Shown here: positions 59,801 to 64,000 of the stretch, one piece after another
Numbering within the stretch: the stretch's first letter is position 1
Layout: the number at the start of each line of letters is the position of its first letter
Source: Elysia chlorotica
Taxonomy: Eukaryota; Mollusca; Gastropoda; Plakobranchidae
Assembly (NCBI GenBank): GCA_003991915.1
Contig: RQTK01000906.1
Coordinates: 109,124 to 173,123, forward strand
Direction: 5' to 3'
DNA: 64,000 bases
Made by a program: the position numbers and the translations under genes
The notes under the pieces: model-generated
What the model was told of the DNA's origin: nothing
Database searches by the model: none
The model's input: only the letters and a program-made list of their open reading frames with translations

Positions 59801-60168
59801 CAGTGCTACACAGTGGGCTAGTCGTGCTACACAATTGACTACTTGCACAACGCAATGTACTACACAATGGGCTACCCATGCTACTGGTGATCTACACATT
59901 GGGCAAACCATGTGCTACACACCCGACGTGCTACGTGCTAGCGGAGAGCTACCTGTGCTACTCCGACTGCGGTGTGTGACGTTGGTGCCCGCCGTGCAGG
60001 TCGTGGTGCCCGAGTCGGCGTCGTGGCGCGCGCTACTGGCGTCAGAGAAGTCCCCGCTGCCCAGCGTAGTGGGGCTGCACGAGGAGCCGGCGGAGCTCAG
60101 GCTGCCCTGTCCGTCCACTGGGCCGCCCCGGATCGCGCTGGACTGGCCCACCACGCCCCCTGTCGGAC
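45861..60168 (-). CDS. RIM/RIMS active-zone scaffold, C-terminal half, partial
   Basis: RIM organises the presynaptic active zone: it binds Rab3, Munc13, RIM-BP, liprin and calcium channels and docks vesicles (family knowledge). Visible exons in transcription order: 60168-59953, 55645-55432, 54595-54447, 53869-53558, 53336-53207, 50918-50671, 49468-49333, 48206-47989, 47207-47068 and 46082-45861. All join in frame at GT/AG sites, giving about 660 residues to a TAG stop. Recognisable parts: a Ser/Arg-rich linker, a helical ERTRHLKMKMKLAQQDR segment, SDVSETSDMSEVS, the SFQRSEEIGPLDL and STDGS block, and the C2B domain. The zinc-finger, PDZ and C2A exons must lie beyond 64000. An identical extra copy of the first visible exon is at 62690-62905. 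I cannot assign a vertebrate paralogue number. Confidence 0.92.
47068..47207 (-). CDS. RIM exon: C2B core strands
   Basis: Acceptor ttctctccccag|CCCC and donor TTACAG|gtgggt. Encodes PYVKVYLIEGKHCVEKQKTT and ARRTLDPLYQQQLFF. These match the PYVKVYL and KTLDPLYQQ motifs of RIM C2B. Confidence 0.95.
47989..48206 (-). CDS. RIM exon: C2B entry
   Basis: Acceptor tttatttccag|TCTT and donor TTACCAG|gtttgt. Encodes MRLGPDGQFGEFVDGLGPSQ, LVGRQ, GEIQLGLYDRKGHLEVEVIR and ARGLMSKPG. It matches the family's FLDGLGPAQLVGRQ and KKGQLEVEVIRAR. Confidence 0.95.
49333..49468 (-). CDS. RIM exon: pre-C2B linker
   Basis: Acceptor ggctttttcag|GAGG and donor AGCGT|gtacgt. Encodes TSFQRSEEIGPLDL, MSKQASKDSTDGS and a Ser-rich end. 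It corresponds to QRSTETG and RESTDGS before C2B in the family. Confidence 0.92.
50671..50918 (-). CDS. RIM exon: Ser-rich linker with basic motif
   Basis: Acceptor ccttgtgtatcag|TGAAT and donor GGCTG|gtaggt. Encodes EQNDGSVSDSALGAS, then GRKRRPSIPHKMAALVGLTR and RSSSASQLAG. It matches the family's NDGSQSDTAVG and KKRRSSLSAKVVAIV...RRSRSTSQLS. Confidence 0.93.
51240..51422. repeat. (ATT)n then (AGT)n microsatellites
   Basis: About 100 bp of ATT followed by about 70 bp of AGT, in a RIM intron. Homopolymer-like open frames across it are artefacts. Confidence 0.98.
51430..53200. other. RIM intron without recognisable elements
   Basis: The intron between the exons at 50671-50918 and 53207-53336. 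Outside the microsatellites it has no coding or repeat signal I can identify. Confidence 0.5.
53207..53336 (-). CDS. RIM exon: SDVSE repeat segment
   Basis: Acceptor ccctgtgtgcag|AGTTC and donor AAACTTAG|gtgagt. Encodes SDVSETSDMSEVSKVSTISV, then STQSERPRRKL. It matches the SDVSDVSAISR...SEQSERPRGR block of RIM. Confidence 0.93.
53558..53869 (-). CDS. RIM exon: helical and Arg/Ser-rich linker
   Basis: Acceptor cattccctcaccag|TGACC and donor CACAAAG|gtataa. Encodes LEERTRHLKMKMKLAQQDRQ, like the family's MEERxRQMKLKMxxxK helix. A long Arg/Asp/His/Ser-rich segment follows. Confidence 0.88.
54447..54595 (-). CDS. RIM exon: Pro/Ser-rich linker
   Basis: Acceptor ttgaagcag|ACCAATG and donor GACAAAG|gtatgg. 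Encodes PPGTSSQRSFAPASSRSVGG and SPKKRQLPAIPLEAQKASRD. The RQLPxxP motif occurs in the same place in RIM proteins, where proline motifs serve RIM-BP SH3 binding. Confidence 0.85.
55255..55430. repeat. CT-rich tandem repeat, about 50-bp unit
   Basis: Three near-copies of ctctcgctttctctcactca plus ctctcccctctatctct, immediately downstream (in gene direction) of a RIM exon donor. Confidence 0.9.
55432..55645 (-). CDS. RIM exon: Arg/Ser-rich linker
   Basis: Acceptor cttttcctctccag|TAGTG and donor GAACATAG|gtgaga. Encodes a polar segment with SSGQRSRSPNRERESSFKKS and SLSPSEHR. The CT-rich tract at 55255-55430 abuts its donor side. Confidence 0.82.
56766..56825. repeat. (GATA)n microsatellite
   Basis: About 15 tetranucleotide units, flanked by diverged GATA/GAGA sequence. 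Confidence 0.98.
57130..57265. repeat. GA/GGGA-rich low-complexity tract
   Basis: Purine-only stretch of GAGA and GGGA repeats. A similar tract lies at 58740-58855. Confidence 0.95.
57791..58131. mobile_element. Candidate MITE with nested inverted repeats
   Basis: Outer 17-bp inverted repeats aaggccaagtcaccgaa (57791-57807) and its reverse complement (58115-58131) enclose inner 13-bp inverted repeats catagataggaca (57974-57986) and its partner (58036-58048). The length of about 340 bp suits a MITE or foldback element. No target duplication was established. Confidence 0.45.
59575..59755 (+). mobile_element. SINE body/3' copy, plus strand
   Basis: ctggttgggtcggtgtcagt, gaggcaggagccat, gggagcacataaattgtcag, ggggctcgtccacaatatag and gacgttggacgttaaa follow the order of the SINE at 8201-8423. 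The tRNA head is missing. Confidence 0.65.
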
Positions 60169-60444
60169 CTGAAGGAGTCACGGGACGTGGCAATAGGAAC
60201 AATGCAGAGTATTAGATCTACCAAAGAGGGTGAGATCACGAGACGTGTCAATGAGGGTAAAGCAGAGTATGAGGTCTACCAGAGTGGGTGAAGTCACTGG
60301 ATGTGTCGATGGGGACACTGCAAAGCATGTGGTCTAGTAAACATGTCAATGGGGACAATGCAGAGAACGAGGTCTTCCAGACGTGTCAATGGGAACAAAT
60401 CAGAGTATGAGGTCTACCAGAGGTGTCAATGGGGACAATGCAGA
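59857..60444. repeat. 588-bp direct duplication, copy 1
   Basis: Identical by eye to 62594-63181. Contains one RIM exon with both splice sites plus the first diverged minisatellite units. Confidence 0.95.
59953..60168 (-). CDS. RIM exon: Ser/Gly-rich linker (copy 1)
   Basis: Acceptor gactccttcag|GTCCG and donor AGCACAG|gtagct. 216 nt, with two nucleotides of a split codon at its start and one at its end, so it is a symmetric exon. Encodes GSLSSAGSSCSPTTLGSGDF and DADSGTTTCTAGTNVTHRSR. It joins the next exon in frame. It is much more GC-rich than the surrounding DNA. There is an identical copy at 62690-62905. Confidence 0.78.
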
Positions 60445-60477
<33 letters not shown>

Positions 60478-60483
60478 GTCTCT

Positions 60484-60524
<41 letters not shown>
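60445..60524. repeat. (CT)n microsatellite
   Basis: CT-rich tract that separates plus-oriented minisatellite units (left) from minus-oriented ones (right). Confidence 0.97.
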
Positions 60525-60526
<2 letters not shown>

Positions 60527-60913
60527 GTGGGAGTGGGATAAACATCGAAATGTATCCCACCCGCTTTGATTACCTATTACTGTATATCGCTCTTCGCTTA
60601 CACGCCCCTCCCCCCTCTTTTGACACTTACTGCAATACTCTGCATTGTCCCCATTGACATGTCACCTGACTATACTCACTGTAGTAGACCTCATACTCTA
60701 CATTGTTCCCATTGACACATCTGGTAGACCTCATACTCTGATTTGTTCCCATTGACACGTCTGGTAGACCTCACACTCTACATTGTCCAATACTCTACAT
60801 TGTCCCCATTGACACCTCTGGTAGACCTCAAACTCTGATTTGTTCCCATTGACACGTCTGGTAGACCTCACACTCTACATTGTCCAATACTCTGCATTGT
60901 CCCCATTGACGTG
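60525..60913 (-). repeat. Minus-oriented copy of the minisatellite and its flank
   Basis: 60525-60640 is the reverse complement of the window's right end (63880-63995). 60640-60913 holds reverse-complement units of the array found at 63181-63870 (for example cattgtccccattgacatgt and tggtagacctcatactct). Confidence 0.9.
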
Positions 60914-60915
60914 TC

Positions 60916-60983
<68 letters not shown>

Positions 60984-60985
60984 GG
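60914..60985. repeat. (CAGA)n microsatellite
   Basis: About 17 tetranucleotide units, abutting the inverted minisatellite. Confidence 0.98.
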
Positions 60986-61139
60986 GACAGAGCCACGGAG
61001 GGGAAAGAGAGAGACAAAGCAGTAGAGACAGACAGACATACACACACAGAGAGGATGCTTTTTCTGCAAGTGAACCCAGGAGAGTTACACGCGATTGTTT
61101 ACAAGTAATGTGCGTCAGATATTTTCTCCTTATTTAGAG

Positions 61140-62514
61140 ATTAGAAAACAACAACAAGAACAGTAGCAGCATCAACAACAGTAACAAAACAACAACAACA
61201 ACAACAACAAAATAACACCAGAAAAGCTGTCTGCTGATTTTCGGCAATCCCAAATAAGTAATTACTACTGCGAGAGGAAATTAAAAAAAATTCATGAATA
61301 ATTAATAGCGTAGAAAACTGGATTTGAAAAATCTTCAAATAATCTTTAGGAGCTCCCGATACACTGAAGAAGTTGATACGATGGGTAGTAGACTTTGTGC
61401 ATACTTCAGAAACTAAAAAAGGATACAATTATAATACATTTAGACCTTTTATACGTTAATAATAATGAGTCCTAATTTAAAATATCTTAAATATCATTAC
61501 TTCGATTGTTCTTTGTGAAGAAAAACGCCAGGCCATCGACAAGAAATCTTTGGTTAATATTCACCAATGTTTAACTCATGTCTAAACTATACGATCTGCT
61601 CGAAAGCACTTGATATTAAAGAGGCTGTAGAAAAGAGAAGTATTGGCACAAAATATAAATGGTATCAAAGTTACAAAAAAGTATTTGGCATTGGGCAATG
61701 ATAGAATTATCTCTGAGAAAACTGAGCGTGATACCACTAAGGTTAGAGGATAGACTTCCGGAGCAGTATATCCGGATTCAAACTTGTCTCTTAAGGCCGT
61801 GTTGTTCCCAACAGGTTCGTACGGCTTCAACAAAGAGTACAATGAGACCATTCTACACAAAATAATAATTTAATGTGCGGTGCATTAGTTAAGTATGCTA
61901 GATTTACGTCGCCATAATCTTTAAGTTATGCAAACACTCTCCATTTTTCTCATTCGAGCATAATTATTGATCCGAAAACAGAGAAAGCATCTTTTAGTCG
62001 TGCGACATTAATTTTATATTCACCAGTGATACGGAAGTCTTAAAATGCAAATTTTCTGACAGAAAAAACGTATCTGACATGTACACCCTATGACTATTGA
62101 TTTTCTTTTTGGGGCCCGCAAATTTTAACGCGCACACTACACCGTTTTGTTAGAATGCTTGGTTAATTATAAAAACCAGAGGGTTAAATTAAGCATATTG
62201 TAAGAAATTCAATGGTCTGTAAACTAGCAGCATGTGGGCAAATTTTCTAAAGACTTATAAAAATGTCCAAACAAAAGATTAGAAATAGAAAATAAATGCA
62301 AAACGAGAAAACAACACAAAAGTTAATAATGATGTATTATAAATGATTTTCAGAGCAAGGCGTATCCCTTCGTGGAAACGTTTTTAATTCCTAAAGGATA
62401 GATTCTGAAGAAACATAATTTTGATGTTTAGCACACTTCAAATTCATCTTTAATCCTTCAACTTTGGATATTCCACAATGCTCATGAACTTTGTGGGTGC
62501 TAAACAATAATAAT

Positions 62515-62517
<3 letters not shown>
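61140..62517. other. Unique AT-rich DNA between the two exon copies
   Basis: No exon, repeat or transposon recognised apart from a short CAA-rich stretch at 61150-61215. Confidence 0.5.

Positions 62518-62593
<76 letters not shown>
62518..62593. repeat. (CAA)n microsatellite at duplication breakpoint
   Basis: About 25 CAA units ending exactly where the duplicated RIM-exon segment begins. Confidence 0.98.
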
Positions 62594-63181
62594 GTACTAC
62601 ACAATGGGCTACCCATGCTACTGGTGATCTACACATTGGGCAAACCATGTGCTACACACCCGACGTGCTACGTGCTAGCGGAGAGCTACCTGTGCTACTC
62701 CGACTGCGGTGTGTGACGTTGGTGCCCGCCGTGCAGGTCGTGGTGCCCGAGTCGGCGTCGTGGCGCGCGCTACTGGCGTCAGAGAAGTCCCCGCTGCCCA
62801 GCGTAGTGGGGCTGCACGAGGAGCCGGCGGAGCTCAGGCTGCCCTGTCCGTCCACTGGGCCGCCCCGGATCGCGCTGGACTGGCCCACCACGCCCCCTGT
62901 CGGACCTGAAGGAGTCACGGGACGTGGCAATAGGAACAATGCAGAGTATTAGATCTACCAAAGAGGGTGAGATCACGAGACGTGTCAATGAGGGTAAAGC
63001 AGAGTATGAGGTCTACCAGAGTGGGTGAAGTCACTGGATGTGTCGATGGGGACACTGCAAAGCATGTGGTCTAGTAAACATGTCAATGGGGACAATGCAG
63101 AGAACGAGGTCTTCCAGACGTGTCAATGGGAACAAATCAGAGTATGAGGTCTACCAGAGGTGTCAATGGGGACAATGCAGA
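62594..63181. repeat. 588-bp direct duplication, copy 2
   Basis: Partner of 59857-60444. The left breakpoint falls exactly at the end of the (CAA)n array at 62518-62593. Confidence 0.95.
62690..62905 (-). CDS. RIM exon: duplicate copy 2 of the Ser/Gly-rich exon
   Basis: Identical in sequence to 59953-60168, including acceptor and donor, offset by 2737 bp. Because the exon is phase-symmetric (216 nt), using both copies, or either one, would keep the reading frame. It may be a real tandem exon duplication or an assembly duplication. Confidence 0.6.
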
Positions 63182-63870
63182 GTAATGGACAATGTAGAGT
63201 ATGAGGTCTACCAGACGTGTCAATGGGAACAATGCAGAGTATGAGGTCTACTAGAGTGAGTATAGTCAGGTGACACGTCAATGGGGACAATGCAGAGTAT
63301 TGGACAATGTAGAGTATGAGGTCTACCAGACGTGTCAATGGGAACAATGCAGAGTATGAGGTCTACTAGAGTGAGTATAGTCAGGTGACACGTCAATGGG
63401 GACAATGCAGAGTATTGGACAATGTAGAGTATGAGGTCTACCAGACGTGTCAATGGGAACAATGCAGAGTATGAGGTCTACTAGAGTGAGTATAGTCAGG
63501 TGACACGTCAATGGGGACAATGCAGAGTATTGGACAATGTAGAGTATGAGGTCTACCAGACGTGTCAATGGGAACAATGCAGAGTATGAGGTCTACTAGA
63601 GTGAGTATAGTCAGGTGACACGTCAATGGGGACAATGCAGAGTATTGGACAATGTAGAGTATGAGGTCTACCAGACGTGTCAATGGGAACAATGCAGAGT
63701 ATGAGGTCTACTAGAGTGAGTATAGTCAGGTGACACGTCAATGGGGACAATGCAGAGTATTGGACAATGTAGAGTATGAGGTCTACCAGACGTGTCAATG
63801 GGAACAATGCAGAGTATGAGGTCTACTAGAGTGAGTATAGTCAGGTGACACGTCAATGGGGACAATGCAG
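63181..63870 (+). repeat. 115-bp higher-order minisatellite, six units
   Basis: Six consecutive 115-bp units, nearly identical. Each is built from three diverged submotifs of about 35-40 bp based on gtcaatgggaacaatgcaga and gtatgaggtctac. Diverged single submotifs extend left to about 60190 in copy 1 and 62930 in copy 2. The open frames on the minus strand are repeat artefacts. Confidence 0.97.
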
Positions 63871-64000
63871 AGTATTGCAGTAAGTGTCAAAAGAGGGGGG
63901 AGGGGCGTGTAAGCGAAGAGCGATATACAGTAATAGGTAATCAAAGCGGGTGGGATACATTTCGATGTTTATCCCACTCCCACCCAGAGAGAGCGAGAGA
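63871..64000 (+). repeat. Array flank, reverse complement of 60519-60640
   Basis: Contains gcagtaagtgtcaaaagagg, aaagcgggtgggatacattt and tatcccactcccaccc, then a GA run at the window edge. Each is found inverted next to the CT tract at 60445-60524. Confidence 0.9.

Larger units (their letters stand above)
55646..59952. other. Large RIM intron
   Basis: Contains the GATA array, GA-rich tracts, a candidate inverted-repeat element (57791-58131) and a SINE copy (59575-59755). No additional exon was recognised. Confidence 0.6.

Noticed and set aside
59793..60215. 140-residue plus-strand open frame, repeated at 62491-62952
   Set aside because: It is the antisense shadow of the GC-rich RIM exon, which has splice sites and phase agreement on the minus strand.
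63123..63865. Series of near-identical 80-residue minus-strand open frames
   Set aside because: They repeat with the 115-bp minisatellite period, which is not a multiple of three, and each frame terminates. A repeat artefact, not a protein family.

Overview
The window is nuclear DNA from an invertebrate animal. It is AT-rich, full of microsatellites and interspersed repeats, and carries two intron-rich minus-strand genes that belong to bilaterian families. The repeat landscape (tRNA-headed SINEs, dispersed TAGATC hexamer runs, long GA, CAA and AAT arrays) and the character of the two proteins suggest a mollusc, perhaps a gastropod. The species-level part of this is inference only.

Gene 1 (about 164-19996, minus strand) is a PHF20/PHF20L1-type chromatin reader. 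Thirteen phase-compatible coding exons encode two N-terminal Tudor/MBT-like domains, a basic linker, a C2H2 zinc finger, a PHD finger split over two exons, and the helical C-terminal tail. Half of its seventh exon, plus the following intron, lies in a 371-bp inverted duplication (5701-6071 and 6654-7024), so two exon versions face each other on opposite strands.

The interval 20006-45860 holds no intact cellular gene that I can recognise. It contains pieces of a LINE endonuclease, a hAT-like MITE, a 165-bp palindrome, a decayed Mutator-like transposase gene with an Ulp1-protease-like part and a SWIM zinc finger, a 5'-truncated LINE reverse-transcriptase tail, a broken hAT/ZMYM1-like transposase, a 31-bp minisatellite and several microsatellites.

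Gene 2 (45861 to beyond the right edge, minus strand) is the C-terminal half of a RIM/RIMS active-zone scaffold. Ten phase-compatible exons run from the Ser/Arg-rich linker through the C2B domain to the stop codon. The zinc-finger, PDZ and C2A exons should lie beyond 64000. The most upstream visible exon (59953-60168) has an identical second copy at 62690-62905 inside a 588-bp direct duplication. The duplication borders a minisatellite that occurs in both orientations and includes a 115-bp higher-order tandem array.

The strongest observations are the two exon-scale duplications: an inverted half-exon in the PHF20-like gene and a direct, in-frame exon duplication in RIM. Each is either real, recent exon evolution or an assembly artefact. 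The sequence alone cannot separate these, and read-level data could. I found no operons, CRISPR arrays or other prokaryotic systems, and no credible structural RNA genes.
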